This document shows, one piece after another, positions 1-7,419 of a DNA stretch of 14,973 nucleotides (position 1 is the first letter of the stretch; every line of letters starts with the position of its first letter). A program made the position numbers and the translations under genes. The DNA is from an uncultured Veillonella sp. (GTDB lineage: Bacteria; Bacillota; Negativicutes; Veillonellales; Veillonellaceae). The stretch spans positions 1 to 14,973 of the forward strand of contig CAAFUD010000297.1 in assembly GCA_900766125.1 (NCBI GenBank), given 5' to 3'. Under the pieces are notes generated by a model, which saw only the letters and a program-made list of their open reading frames with translations, was not told the origin of the DNA and did not search any database.

Positions 1-1
1 A

Positions 2-283
2 AAACGCCCACCTAAGCGGAAAGGTCGTACAGTCAAAGCTCAAGTCATGCGTAATGGCGGTGGAGGGACGATCCCTAACGCCTTCATTGCGCGAATGGGA
101 AGCGGGCATATTGGCGCAATGTATCGTAAAGGGGCAGATAGGTACCCGATAGGGCAATTCCACGGGCCTGCAGTCCCAAGTATGTTAAAGAATGCTGAGG
201 TATCGGCTTTTGTCGGTAATGTAGCGCAAGAAGAGCTATTACGACAAATCGGAACCTCATTCGAAGAGTTAATAAGGAAGTAG
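2..283 (+). CDS. Minor tail protein Z-like (GpZ) neck/tail protein, 5' partial
   Basis: The frame is open from the left edge of the window, so this is the C-terminal 93 residues of a longer protein. The first in-frame ATG (position 47) is probably internal, because coding-like sequence rich in Lys/Arg/Pro precedes it. Visible features are a glycine run (RNGGGG), the segment GAMYRKGADRYPIGQFHGPAVPSM and a helical C-terminus. A basic R.G..R.PI...GP..P.M motif of this kind is characteristic of the prophage minor tail protein Z family, which acts at the head-tail joint or in tail completion. Its place before the completion-like protein and the sheath fits. The stop at 281-283 is followed at once by TAA and the next ATG. 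Family call from motif memory only. Confidence 0.7.
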   Translation, partial: KRPPKRKGRTVKAQVMRNGGGGTIPNAFIARMGSGHIGAMYRKGADRYPIGQFHGPAVPSMLKNAEVSAFVGNVAQEELLRQIGTSFEELIRK

Positions 284-286
284 TAA

Positions 287-748
287 ATGACACCTACGCA
301 ATTGGCAACTGATTTAGGTACTTTTCTCAAGCAGGTGCATGCTAACTATTTTAGTGATGATGCGCAAGTAAAGGGAAACCCTTTAATAGTTGTACCTGGA
401 TTTTTAAAAATGAAAGAATCATCCAAGGAGGACCAATATCCTCATCTTGTTATTCGAATTAATAAGGTCGAGGATACCTTGCAGGGGTCAACTGTCCAAC
501 TTTTTCTGATTCATGGAGTGTACTCTGAAGACGTGGAAAAAGGGTGGATGGAGATTACCAACTTTTTGGAAACAACTCGGCAAGCGCTACTGGCCCATCC
601 CGTTATTGCTAACAGGTACCGTTTAGTAATGGATGATAAACACGGAATTGATACCGACATCCCTCCGGATCAAGCCTATCCGTATTGGGAGGGATTTATG
701 ACAGTTAAATATGATATCGAACAAATACGAGAGGAGATGATTATTTAA
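287..748 (+). CDS. Probable tail completion/terminator-like phage protein
   Basis: A 153-residue soluble protein with no signal peptide or membrane segment. I do not recognise a sequence signature beyond a mixed alpha/beta pattern: an N-terminal helix (TQLATDLGTFLKQV), a central strand-rich part (HLVIRINKVED, VQLFLIHGVYS), a helix (EITNFLETTRQALLAHPVI) and a C-terminal strand (WEGFMTVKYDIEQI). This size and fold pattern, between a GpZ-like gene and the sheath, is where contractile-tail phages encode the tail terminator or completion protein that caps the tube and joins tail to head. That role is inferred from position. It starts 3 nt after the upstream stop and ends in a TAATG overlap with the next gene, so translation is probably coupled. 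Confidence 0.6.
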   Translation: MTPTQLATDLGTFLKQVHANYFSDDAQVKGNPLIVVPGFLKMKESSKEDQYPHLVIRINKVEDTLQGSTVQLFLIHGVYSEDVEKGWMEITNFLETTRQALLAHPVIANRYRLVMDDKHGIDTDIPPDQAYPYWEGFMTVKYDIEQIREEMII

Positions 749-1080
749 TGGCAAAAACTGATGTACCAACTGAAGTTGTAAATGAAGCAACTGAAGCAAC
801 TGAAGTTGTAAATGAAGCAACTGAAGTTGTAGAAAAAGCAGTTAAATCTAAGGATGCTAAACAAGTAATCTACTTAGGTCCTAACAGTGCTGAGTTAGGG
901 CTTACAACAGGCACCGTTTATATTGACGGTATTCCTGCTATGGTTGGTGAAGACAAAGCAATGTTACGCTTGTTATTCGTGCCAATCAATAAGATTGCAG
1001 AAGCACAGCAAGAATTAGCAACAGAAGGTACTGCAATGAATGCAGCTTACCTTGAATTTAAAAGAGGAGGTCGTAGATAG
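748..1080 (+). CDS. Unknown phage protein with repetitive acidic N-terminus, upstream of sheath
   Basis: A 110-residue protein of unknown function. Residues about 7-28 are a low-complexity acidic stretch made of two copies of a 10-residue unit (TEVVNEATEA, then TEVVNEATEV) followed by a partial third, encoded by a 30-bp tandem repeat at 767-826. The rest (from about residue 36, KQVIYLGPNSAELGL) looks like a small folded beta domain containing VYIDGIP and VPINKIAEAQQEL, with a basic tail (KRGGRR). A small protein at this position, just ahead of the sheath, is common in contractile-tail phages, but I cannot name the family. It overlaps the previous stop (TAATG) and its own TAG overlaps the sheath GTG, so it is locked into the sheath operon. 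Confidence 0.75.
   Translation: MAKTDVPTEVVNEATEATEVVNEATEVVEKAVKSKDAKQVIYLGPNSAELGLTTGTVYIDGIPAMVGEDKAMLRLLFVPINKIAEAQQELATEGTAMNAAYLEFKRGGRR
767..826 (+). repeat. 30-bp in-frame tandem repeat, two copies
   Basis: Positions 767-796 and 797-826 are two near-identical 30-bp units (core TGAAGTTGTAAATGAAGCAA) with part of a third unit after them. The period is a multiple of 3, so copy-number change would lengthen or shorten the N-terminus of the encoded protein without a frameshift. Confidence 0.9.
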
Positions 1081-2525
1081 TGGGAAACTATAGACACGGA
1101 ATTTATACAAGAGAGGTACCTACTTCTCTTATTTCTATGACAGAAGCTACGGCAGCCTTACCCGTTTTTGTAGGCACTGCGCCTGTGCACTTAGCCACAG
1201 ATGCTGCCGAAGCTAATAAAGCAGTATTGTGCTATGACTATGCATCTGCAACTACTCAATTTGGGTACTCTAAAGAGTGGGACAAATATACATTGTGCGA
1301 AGCTATGTACTCCCAGTTCTCTTTATTCGGAATGGCACCGGTAGTATTTATTAATGTTCTTGATCCTAAGAAACATAAGAAAACGTTAACTTCTACGCAA
1401 AAGCAGATTCAGAATAAAGTTGTAACTATTGAAGACCCAGTACTACTTAACACGTTAAAAGTATCAGCTACAAATGGTGGCGCCGCTTTAACAATTAACG
1501 TTGATTACACAGCGGTATTTAATGACGAAGGTAAACTGCTTATTGGTATCGTAGACACTGGCGCGCTTAAAAACGCAACATCTGTTTGGGTGACTTACGA
1601 TTATGTAGATCCATCTATGGTGACTGCAGACGACATTGTAGGCGGTGTAGATACTGACGGTAAACGTAAAGGTTTGGAACTCATCAATGAAGTGTTCCCT
1701 CGCTTTGGTTTAATTCCTGGCAACTTATTGGCACCAGGTTGGTCTCATAATACGCTCGTAGCAGCGGTTATGAAAGCTAAGGAAACTACTATTAACGGCA
1801 TGTTCCAAGCTATGTCTTTATGTGATGCGCCTACCGATGAAATTAAAAAAGCAACTGCAGTTAGTGAATGGAAAAATAAAAAGAACTACGTCGATGAACG
1901 TCAAATCTTGTGTTGGCCAAAAGTAGCATTAGCTAATCGCCAATTCCATTTATCCACACAGCTTGCAGGTCTTATGGCTAAGACAGATGCTAAGTATGAT
2001 GATATTCCTTACAAATCTCCGTCCAATGAGTCTTTGCAAGCGGACAGTGCTGTCTTGAAAGACGGTACTGAAATCTACTTAGGCCCAGACGAAGCGGCGT
2101 ATTTGAACGGCCAAGGCGTTGTTACCGCGCTTAATTTCATTGGCGGATGGAGAGCCTGGGGCAATCGTACAACGGCATACCCATCTAATACAGATGTTAA
2201 GGATTCCTTTATTCCTGTACGTCGTATGTTCAACTGGGTGTCTAACACATTGATTACCTCCTTCTGGTCTAAAATCGATAATCCTACAAACAAACGTTTA
2301 GTAAATAATGTAGTCAACAGTGCAAACGCAGGGCTTAATGGACACGTAGCGTCAGGAGCACTTCTTGGGGCACGTGTAGAATTCTTAGAATCTGAAAATC
2401 CTACAACTGATTTGTTGAATGGTATTATCCGATTCCATGTGTATTTAGGTGTTCCAACGCCAGCTCGTGAAATCGATTTCATTCAAGAATACGATCCATC
2501 CTACATGAGCACGTTATTTAATTAA
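1080..2525 (+). CDS. Contractile tail sheath protein (gpFI-like)
   Basis: A 481-residue protein that polymerises around the tail tube and contracts on infection. The N-terminus (GNYRHGIYTREVPT, then PVFVGTAPVHLA at about residues 28-39) is the typical sheath opening, a strand used for subunit-to-subunit linking. The C-terminus (FHVYLGVPTPAREIDFIQEY, ending DPSYMSTLFN) is the typical sheath end. The middle carries an inserted beta-rich region (about residues 120-200) and the helical core with FPRFGLIPGNLLAPGWS. Length is normal for P2-type sheaths. The start is a GTG at 1080 that overlaps the upstream TAG; AGAGGAGG about 10 nt before it supports this start. The tail tube follows 13 nt downstream, the usual order. 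Confidence 0.96.
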   Translation: MGNYRHGIYTREVPTSLISMTEATAALPVFVGTAPVHLATDAAEANKAVLCYDYASATTQFGYSKEWDKYTLCEAMYSQFSLFGMAPVVFINVLDPKKHKKTLTSTQKQIQNKVVTIEDPVLLNTLKVSATNGGAALTINVDYTAVFNDEGKLLIGIVDTGALKNATSVWVTYDYVDPSMVTADDIVGGVDTDGKRKGLELINEVFPRFGLIPGNLLAPGWSHNTLVAAVMKAKETTINGMFQAMSLCDAPTDEIKKATAVSEWKNKKNYVDERQILCWPKVALANRQFHLSTQLAGLMAKTDAKYDDIPYKSPSNESLQADSAVLKDGTEIYLGPDEAAYLNGQGVVTALNFIGGWRAWGNRTTAYPSNTDVKDSFIPVRRMFNWVSNTLITSFWSKIDNPTNKRLVNNVVNSANAGLNGHVASGALLGARVEFLESENPTTDLLNGIIRFHVYLGVPTPAREIDFIQEYDPSYMSTLFN

Positions 2526-2538
2526 AAGGGAGTAACTC

Positions 2539-3057
2539 ATGGCTAAACATAGAGATAAGTTGATTGACTTTGCCATTTTTAGCTCTGGCAGAGAATTATA
2601 TGGTTACGCCGATGTAACCTTACCTGATATCGAATTTATCAGTGACACCATCAAAGGCGCAGGTATCGCTGGCGAAGTTGATTTGGGTGTACTCGGTCAA
2701 ACCAAGGCAATGAATATGTCCATTAAATGGAATACCATTGACAAGGACGTGACTGACCTCGCCAGTCAAAAGGTACATGATATCGAAATCCGTGGCGCAC
2801 AACAATTATATGATTCTGCTAAAGGCGAATTAGTGCCTGAAGCAGTTAGCGTATATGCTAAAGTGATGCCTAAAAAAATCGGTCTTGGCAAGTTTGAACA
2901 GGCAAGTAAAACTGACACCTCTACAGAGTTTGAAATTGTATATTTCAAAATGACAGTAGGCGGTAAAACTCGCACCGAAATTGATAAATTTAACTATGTT
3001 TGTGTAATCAACGGTGTTGATTACTTAGCATCCGTACGGGAGGCATTGGGTAAATAA
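2539..3057 (+). CDS. Major tail tube protein (gpFII-like)
   Basis: A 172-residue protein that forms the inner tube inside the sheath. It begins AKHRDKLIDFAIFSSGRELYGYADVTLPDIEF and has the strand-rich pattern of the P2 FII family. The C-terminal half holds EIVYFKMTVGGKTRTEIDKF and NGVDYLASVREALGK, matching the family's Y.K...GGK...EID......NG.D signature. Length is normal for P2-type tubes (about 170 aa). An AAGGGAG SD lies 6-12 nt before the ATG. The gene follows the sheath directly and its TAA overlaps the ATG of the assembly chaperone (TAATG), the canonical FI-FII-E layout. Confidence 0.93.
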   Translation: MAKHRDKLIDFAIFSSGRELYGYADVTLPDIEFISDTIKGAGIAGEVDLGVLGQTKAMNMSIKWNTIDKDVTDLASQKVHDIEIRGAQQLYDSAKGELVPEAVSVYAKVMPKKIGLGKFEQASKTDTSTEFEIVYFKMTVGGKTRTEIDKFNYVCVINGVDYLASVREALGK

Positions 3058-3380
3058 TGGCTAGATACGATCGTGAAAAGCTAATTGAAGGCTTAAATAA
3101 TTTAACAGGGTTTGACTTCACAAAGGCGGAACTTCGTGTCCGCCGTGAAGGCGATGTTATGCCAGACGTAACATTTTCTAAACGTTTTCAGGCAGAAATT
3201 GCCGCCATAGCCTTAAAAGAAAGCGCAAAAGTTTTAATGACAATGCCGATTTCTGACTTTACAGAAATGTGCGCAGAGGTGGGCGTTTTTTTACTACGTG
3301 GTTCGGCAGAGAAAAAGGGGCTTCGCCTGGACAACAATGCCGAAGAATTGCCATCCGACTTAGAGAGTGCGGAGGTATAA
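3057..3380 (+). CDS. Tail assembly chaperone, short frame (gpE-like)
   Basis: A 107-residue protein, the unshifted product of a gpE-type gene. It is largely helical and charged (ARYDREKLIEGLNNLTGFDF, LRVRREGDVMPDVTFSKRF, IAAIALKESAKVLMTMPI). In P2-like and lambda-like phages the gene between tube and tape measure encodes a chaperone that coats the tape measure protein during tube assembly, made as a short form and a -1 frameshifted long form. Size, place and the frameshift signal at 3287-3344 all fit. The last 28 residues (after FLL) are encoded beyond the slip site and differ from those of the long form. The start overlaps the tube stop (TAATG). Confidence 0.88.
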   Translation: MARYDREKLIEGLNNLTGFDFTKAELRVRREGDVMPDVTFSKRFQAEIAAIALKESAKVLMTMPISDFTEMCAEVGVFLLRGSAEKKGLRLDNNAEELPSDLESAEV

Positions 3381-3481
3381 ACTTTTGGATGTCTACCCCA
3401 ATCGCTGAAATAGCAGATTGGATAGATGATTTAGAATTTGTGCTTGAAGATGAAAAGCGCTTGAGGGAGGAAGAGGACTAA
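3057..3481 (+). CDS. Tail assembly chaperone, -1 frameshift fusion (gpE-E'-like)
   Basis: The predicted long form reads frame 1 from 3057 to 3293 (79 residues), slips back one base at TTTTTTA, then reads 3293-3481 (62 residues, starting TTWFGREKGA), giving 141 residues. The downstream frame is open from before the slip site to its TAA at 3479-3481 and encodes an aromatic/acidic helical tail (IAEIADWIDDLEFVLEDEKR) of the kind seen in E'/GT extensions. In lambda G/GT and P2 E/E' this extension contacts the tape measure and helps recruit tube subunits. Its own ATG at 3269 lies inside the first frame without a clear SD, so fusion is more likely than independent translation. The fusion length is very close to what I recall for P2 E+E'. 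Confidence 0.85.
3287..3344 (+). promoter_or_regulatory. -1 programmed ribosomal frameshift signal
   Basis: The heptamer T TTT TTA at 3287-3293 sits in the correct register (zero-frame codons GTT TTT TTA), matching X XXY YYZ and identical to the HIV-1 slippery heptamer. After an 8-nt spacer (3294-3301) comes a perfect 7-bp stem, TTCGGCA (3302-3308) with TGCCGAA (3338-3344). Its 29-nt loop contains a smaller GGC-TTC-GCC hairpin (3319-3327). Slip site, spacer and stimulatory stem all lie where they should, and the -1 frame leads into an open frame. Confidence 0.9.
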
Positions 3482-3498
3482 TCCATCAAGCGCTTTTT
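3453..3498 (+). terminator. Terminator-like hairpin between chaperone and tape measure
   Basis: AAAAGCGCTTGA (3453-3464) and TCAAGCGCTTTT (3486-3497) form a perfect 12-bp stem with a 21-nt loop, and the 3' arm ends in a run of five Ts (3494-3498). The E' stop codon lies in the loop. It could act as a partial terminator that lowers tape-measure mRNA relative to sheath and tube, or as an RNA processing/stability element. It is probably leaky, since no promoter is obvious in the 31 nt before the tape measure gene. Confidence 0.55.
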
Positions 3499-3529
3499 GC
3501 GTATACAATTTTAAAAGAAAGGAGGTACT

Positions 3530-5878
3530 ATGGCGGGTAAAGTATTTGAGATTGCTTTTGCTATAAATGGTGCGCTAGCCCAAAGCTTCAAAACATCTAT
3601 GCAACAAGCCAGAGGTACTTTGACACAATACGGTTCACAAATGAACGAGTTAAAAGTGCAACAAAGAGCCTTGGATTCGGCATTAAAGCAAGGCGTTATT
3701 TCCATGGATTCCTACCGTAACGCAACCGCAAGAGTCGGGAAGGAGCTAGAACAAACTGCCGCTAAAGATGCTAGATTGCGAAAAGCTATGCAAAATAAAA
3801 TTGCTGCAGATGCCAACGCAAGAAGTGCACGTAGCGATTTAGGTAGCACCATGGCCACTACCGCAGTAATGGCCGCTCCTCTTGTAGGCATGTTATCTAA
3901 AGCAGCGGACTTTGAAGCCGTAATGTCTAAGGTAAAAGCAATCACCGTATCTGATGATAAGGCAATGCAACAATTGACGGCTACCGCTCGTGAACTCGGA
4001 CAGAACACAATGTTCTCCGCAACGCAAGCGGGCGAAGCTATGACCTACCTCGGCATGGCGGGTTGGAACTCTCAACAAATCATGGCTGGTATGCCAGGGC
4101 TTTTGAATTTAGCTGCAGCAAGTAATACGGATTTAGCACGTACTGCAGATATCGTATCCGATGACCTTACCGCGTTTGGATTAAGTGCTGAACATGCGGG
4201 CCACATGGCGGACGTATTTGCTAAGACTACAACCAAGACAAACACAACTGTTGAGATGATGGGCGAAACAATGAAGTACGCCGCACCTGTGGCGCATGCC
4301 TTTGGTGCAAGCTTAGAAGAAACAGCCGCACTTACTGGTCTTATGGCCAATAGTGGTATTAAGGCATCTGCTGCAGGTACTGCACTCAGGTCTGGCTTCT
4401 TACGTTTAGCAGGTACATCCTCTAAATCGACTAAAGCGATTGAGGAGATGGGGCTTTCATTAAGTGAAGCTACAGCACAACAAGAAGAGGCCAAAGCCGC
4501 ACTAGACAGTCTAGGTATTTCTATGAACGATACCAACGGACCACGCAAGATGGGGGCTATTGTTCGGGATTTAGCTGACAGGACTAAGGATATGAGTAAG
4601 GAGCAAAAACTTGCTACACTCGCAACTATCTTTGGTACTAATGCCGCATCTGCTTGGGTGTCTGTTATTGATCAAGGACCGGATGCACTGGATCAGTTGA
4701 CGAAAGAACTTGAAAACTGTGACGGTGCCGCCGAAGAAATGGCTAACGAGATGCAGAATAATGCGCGCGGCGCGTTAATTAAACTTTCATCAGCAACTGA
4801 ATCAGTAGCAATTGCAATAGGTAGCACCATGTTACCTACTCTTGCAAAACTAGGTGAATCTCTTGCTAATGAAGCTGCTTACGTGGCTAAAGTTGCGGGG
4901 CATCACCCTGAACTTACGGAAGCTATTATCAAAACAAGCGTTGCAGTAGCGGGCATGGTAATTGCCTATAAAGCAGCTCGAGCAGTCTATTATAGTGTAA
5001 TGGCAGCACAAGCATCTTATAAGCTTATGATGGAATCAGAACGTGTAGCTACGATTAGAAGTACTATTGCATCAGGTATCCACAGAGCCGGTATGATAGC
5101 AAGTAGTATTGCAATGTATGCAACTACTGCTGCGCAATGGGCACTCAATGCAGCGATGAGCGCCAATCCAATAGGGCTCGTAATTATTGCCGTAGTCGCT
5201 TTAATAGCAGCGTTAGTTTGGCTATCAAATAATTTTGACGCCGTATCTGCATTCTGTACTTCGATGTGGGAATCTCCTACTGCAGCAATTATCGCATTCA
5301 TGACGGGGCCAATAGGCTGGCTTATTTATGCAGGCATGGGTCTAATTGCTAACTGGGAAGATGTAAAAGCATGGTTCACTCTATTATGGGAAGACCCTAA
5401 GGCAGCGCTCGGCCAATTTTATGATTGGGTTATGAGTAAGCTCGGAGGGTTGTTTGATTGGATTAGTGAAAAATGGGAATGGGTTAGATCCATTTTCAGT
5501 AGACCAATTCAGGCACGAATAGAAGGCTCAGCGACAGCAAATGGGCAATCGGTACAGCATAATGCGAAAGGCGGTATTTATGGCAAAGGTTCGTTCTTGA
5601 CTACATTTGCCGAAGAATCTGCAGAGGCTGCTATTCCTATTAATGGTACACCGAGAGCTGAAGCCTTATGGAGGCAACCCGGTGCTATGAGGGTTCTTTT
5701 ACCGGGTGAGGGTAATTCTGTAATTTCTGTATCTGCCCCAATCAACATTACTGTTAATGGGAGTGCGGATGCAAGTGCAGTACACCAAATCAAAAGCGCG
5801 GTAGGAGGAGCGCTGGATGATTTAGAAGCACGCCTTGCTGAAATTCAAAACCGGAAAGGGCGTGTAAGTTATGCCTAG
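3530..5878 (+). CDS. Tail tape measure protein (TP901-type core)
   Basis: A 782-residue protein that sets tail length and is ejected at infection. The N-terminus is coiled-coil like (about residues 15-105, rich in A/Q/K/R). The TP901-type tape-measure core follows (about residues 120-420): KAADFEAVMSKVKAITV, LGQNTMFSATQAGEAMTYLG, LTGLMANSGIKASAAGTALR. Hydrophobic segments lie at about 465-490, 548-567 (PIGLVIIAVVALIAALVWL) and 588-605, as in membrane-inserting tape measures. The C-terminal part has GGIYGKGSFLTTFAEESAEAA, a common tape-measure ending motif. At roughly 1.5 angstroms per residue the tail would be around 115 nm. An AAAGGAGG SD stands 7 nt before the ATG. Its stop overlaps the start of the hub gene. 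Confidence 0.95.
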   Translation: MAGKVFEIAFAINGALAQSFKTSMQQARGTLTQYGSQMNELKVQQRALDSALKQGVISMDSYRNATARVGKELEQTAAKDARLRKAMQNKIAADANARSARSDLGSTMATTAVMAAPLVGMLSKAADFEAVMSKVKAITVSDDKAMQQLTATARELGQNTMFSATQAGEAMTYLGMAGWNSQQIMAGMPGLLNLAAASNTDLARTADIVSDDLTAFGLSAEHAGHMADVFAKTTTKTNTTVEMMGETMKYAAPVAHAFGASLEETAALTGLMANSGIKASAAGTALRSGFLRLAGTSSKSTKAIEEMGLSLSEATAQQEEAKAALDSLGISMNDTNGPRKMGAIVRDLADRTKDMSKEQKLATLATIFGTNAASAWVSVIDQGPDALDQLTKELENCDGAAEEMANEMQNNARGALIKLSSATESVAIAIGSTMLPTLAKLGESLANEAAYVAKVAGHHPELTEAIIKTSVAVAGMVIAYKAARAVYYSVMAAQASYKLMMESERVATIRSTIASGIHRAGMIASSIAMYATTAAQWALNAAMSANPIGLVIIAVVALIAALVWLSNNFDAVSAFCTSMWESPTAAIIAFMTGPIGWLIYAGMGLIANWEDVKAWFTLLWEDPKAALGQFYDWVMSKLGGLFDWISEKWEWVRSIFSRPIQARIEGSATANGQSVQHNAKGGIYGKGSFLTTFAEESAEAAIPINGTPRAEALWRQPGAMRVLLPGEGNSVISVSAPINITVNGSADASAVHQIKSAVGGALDDLEARLAEIQNRKGRVSYA

Positions 5879-6941
5879 TAATTTGCGTTACGTTACTGTT
5901 AAATTGCAGTATGACCAAAAGGACATCACACAAGACTTGGTTCCTTATTTAAAGGATTTCAGTTTCAACGATGTAATGTCGGGAGAAGCTGACGATATAT
6001 CAATCACACTACATGATATAGAAGAGCTTTGGATGTCCGACTGGTTCCCTGAAAAAGGGGCTAAGTTGACCGCATCAATTGTATTCCATAACTGGAATGA
6101 ACTCGGAGACGAGATAGAAATGAAATGCGGCCAATTTGAGATAGACGAGATTACTTGTAAAAATCCGCCTCACGAAGTAACCATAGGGGCTGTTAGTGTT
6201 CCAGATGAATCGAAATTAAGAGGTGAACTAAAAAGTAAGTCTTGGGAGAAGACTACTCTAAAAGCTGTTGCGGAGGAACTAGCAAAGGGTGCAGAACTCG
6301 AATTATTTTATGATACGCCCGATACAATTGATTTAGACCGCGTCGAGCAGACAGATCAATCGGATTTAGAGTTCTTGATGAAAGTCTGTAAGGATAACGG
6401 ATTGGCGTTAAAGGTTTCTGATAAGCAAGTGATTATTTTTGATGAGACAAAGTATGAAACTGAAAAAGTAGTCGCAACACTTATTAAAGGGGATATGCCA
6501 ACAGACCTCACAGAGGAACAAATCAAAGACCTCGGGGAAATCATTCCTTACCAAGGTAGCTACTCTTTAAAGACGTCGCTAAAGGACGTGTACTGGGGCT
6601 GCCATGTAAAGCATAAGAGCACTAAGCAAAAAAGTAACATTGAATATACGTTCAAGGATCCGCACAAAACACAAGGCAAGATATTACAAGTTAACCAGGG
6701 ATGTGAAACACAGGCAGAAGCGGAACGTTTGGCCAAGAAAAAGCTACGAGAAAAGAACAAGAATGAAATCACCGGTTCAGTCTCTATGCTCGGACATATT
6801 GCGTTGGCCGCATCTGCTACGATCAATTTAAAAGGATTTGGTAAATTTGATGGCAAGTATATCATTAGCAAATGCTCCCATAAGGTAGGGGGCGGATATA
6901 CGCAAAGCCTAGATATTAGGAGGTGCTTAGATGGATATTAG
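5871..6941 (+). CDS. Tail hub / late control D-like protein (gpD)
   Basis: A 356-residue protein of the phage late control gene D family, the P2-type equivalent of the T4 gp27 hub that sits at the tube tip above the spike. Features seen: an N-terminal beta domain (YVTVKLQYDQKDITQDLVPYL, VMSGEADDISITL), a hydrophilic middle (KCGQFEIDEITCKNPPHEV, KLRGELKSKSWEKTTLKAVA), SDLEFLMKVCKDNGLALKV at about residues 163-181, and a C-terminal part with QAEAERLAKKKLREKNK and FDGKYIISKCSHKVGGGYTQ. The last two resemble the conserved end of this family. It overlaps the tape measure end by 8 nt (ATG at 5871, tape measure stop at 5876-5878), and the spike protein gene overlaps its own end. Confidence 0.9.
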   Translation: MPSNLRYVTVKLQYDQKDITQDLVPYLKDFSFNDVMSGEADDISITLHDIEELWMSDWFPEKGAKLTASIVFHNWNELGDEIEMKCGQFEIDEITCKNPPHEVTIGAVSVPDESKLRGELKSKSWEKTTLKAVAEELAKGAELELFYDTPDTIDLDRVEQTDQSDLEFLMKVCKDNGLALKVSDKQVIIFDETKYETEKVVATLIKGDMPTDLTEEQIKDLGEIIPYQGSYSLKTSLKDVYWGCHVKHKSTKQKSNIEYTFKDPHKTQGKILQVNQGCETQAEAERLAKKKLREKNKNEITGSVSMLGHIALAASATINLKGFGKFDGKYIISKCSHKVGGGYTQSLDIRRCLDGY

Positions 6942-7413
6942 TGTTGCTTTAAAAAATTTAATCCGTGACGGTATCGTATCTAGTACGGACCCGTCTACTA
7001 TGACGGCTAGAGTAACATTCCCGGACCGGGACGATTTAGTATCGTATCCACTTGAAGTACTTTCACACGGGTCACAAGATAATAAACACTACTGGATGCC
7101 AGGCGTTGGCGAACAGGTATTATGCTTATTCCTACCTCAAAATAATAACTTGTCCCAGGGCTACATCTTAGGCACTACTTATAATGCCAAAGATAAGCCC
7201 TCTTTTAATGGGCAGAATATCCACGGCATCAAATTTGCGGACGGTTCGACTATCTCGTATGATGCGGACGGAGGAGGTCTCGTAATTAATTGCACCGGTA
7301 ATTTAACTATAAACGCCCCTTCAGGGGACGTAGTGGTTAACGGAATTAGTTTAGTGTCTCATACACATGGTGGCGTCGTTCCTGGTGGCGGTAATACAGG
7401 AACGCCAAATTGA
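6931..7413 (+). CDS. Baseplate assembly protein V / tail spike (gpV-like)
   Basis: A 160-residue trimeric spike protein. The N-terminal half is an OB-fold-like domain (RDGIVSSTDPSTMTARVTFP, HYWMPGVGEQVLCLFLP, QGYILGTTYN). Repetitive strands follow that should form a beta-helix (IKFADGSTISYDADGGGLVI, LTINAPSGDVVVNG). The end, SHTHGGVVPGGGNTGTPN, carries the H-x-H pair at residues 144 and 146 that in P2 gpV and phi92 spikes binds an iron ion at the membrane-piercing tip. The GGG.TG.P ending is also family-typical. ATG at 6931 has AGGAGG 7 nt upstream and overlaps the gpD stop. Confidence 0.93.
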   Translation: MDISVALKNLIRDGIVSSTDPSTMTARVTFPDRDDLVSYPLEVLSHGSQDNKHYWMPGVGEQVLCLFLPQNNNLSQGYILGTTYNAKDKPSFNGQNIHGIKFADGSTISYDADGGGLVINCTGNLTINAPSGDVVVNGISLVSHTHGGVVPGGGNTGTPN

Positions 7414-7419
7414 TAGGAG

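Noticed and set aside
2075..2482. Antisense open frame of 135 codons in the sheath gene
   Set aside because: Shadow of a strong coding frame; no SD and no recognisable motif.
3311..3317. Second slippery candidate, G AAA AAG
   Set aside because: The first base of the heptamer is G, so P-site re-pairing is poor; TTTTTTA upstream with its own spacer and stem is a far better match.
3269..3481. Independent gene starting at ATG 3269
   Set aside because: No clear SD and the frame is open upstream through the slippery site; a -1 frameshift product explains it better.
4072..4548. Antisense open frame of 158 codons in the tape measure gene
   Set aside because: Ala/Ser/Val-rich shadow of an Ala-rich coding region; no SD or context.
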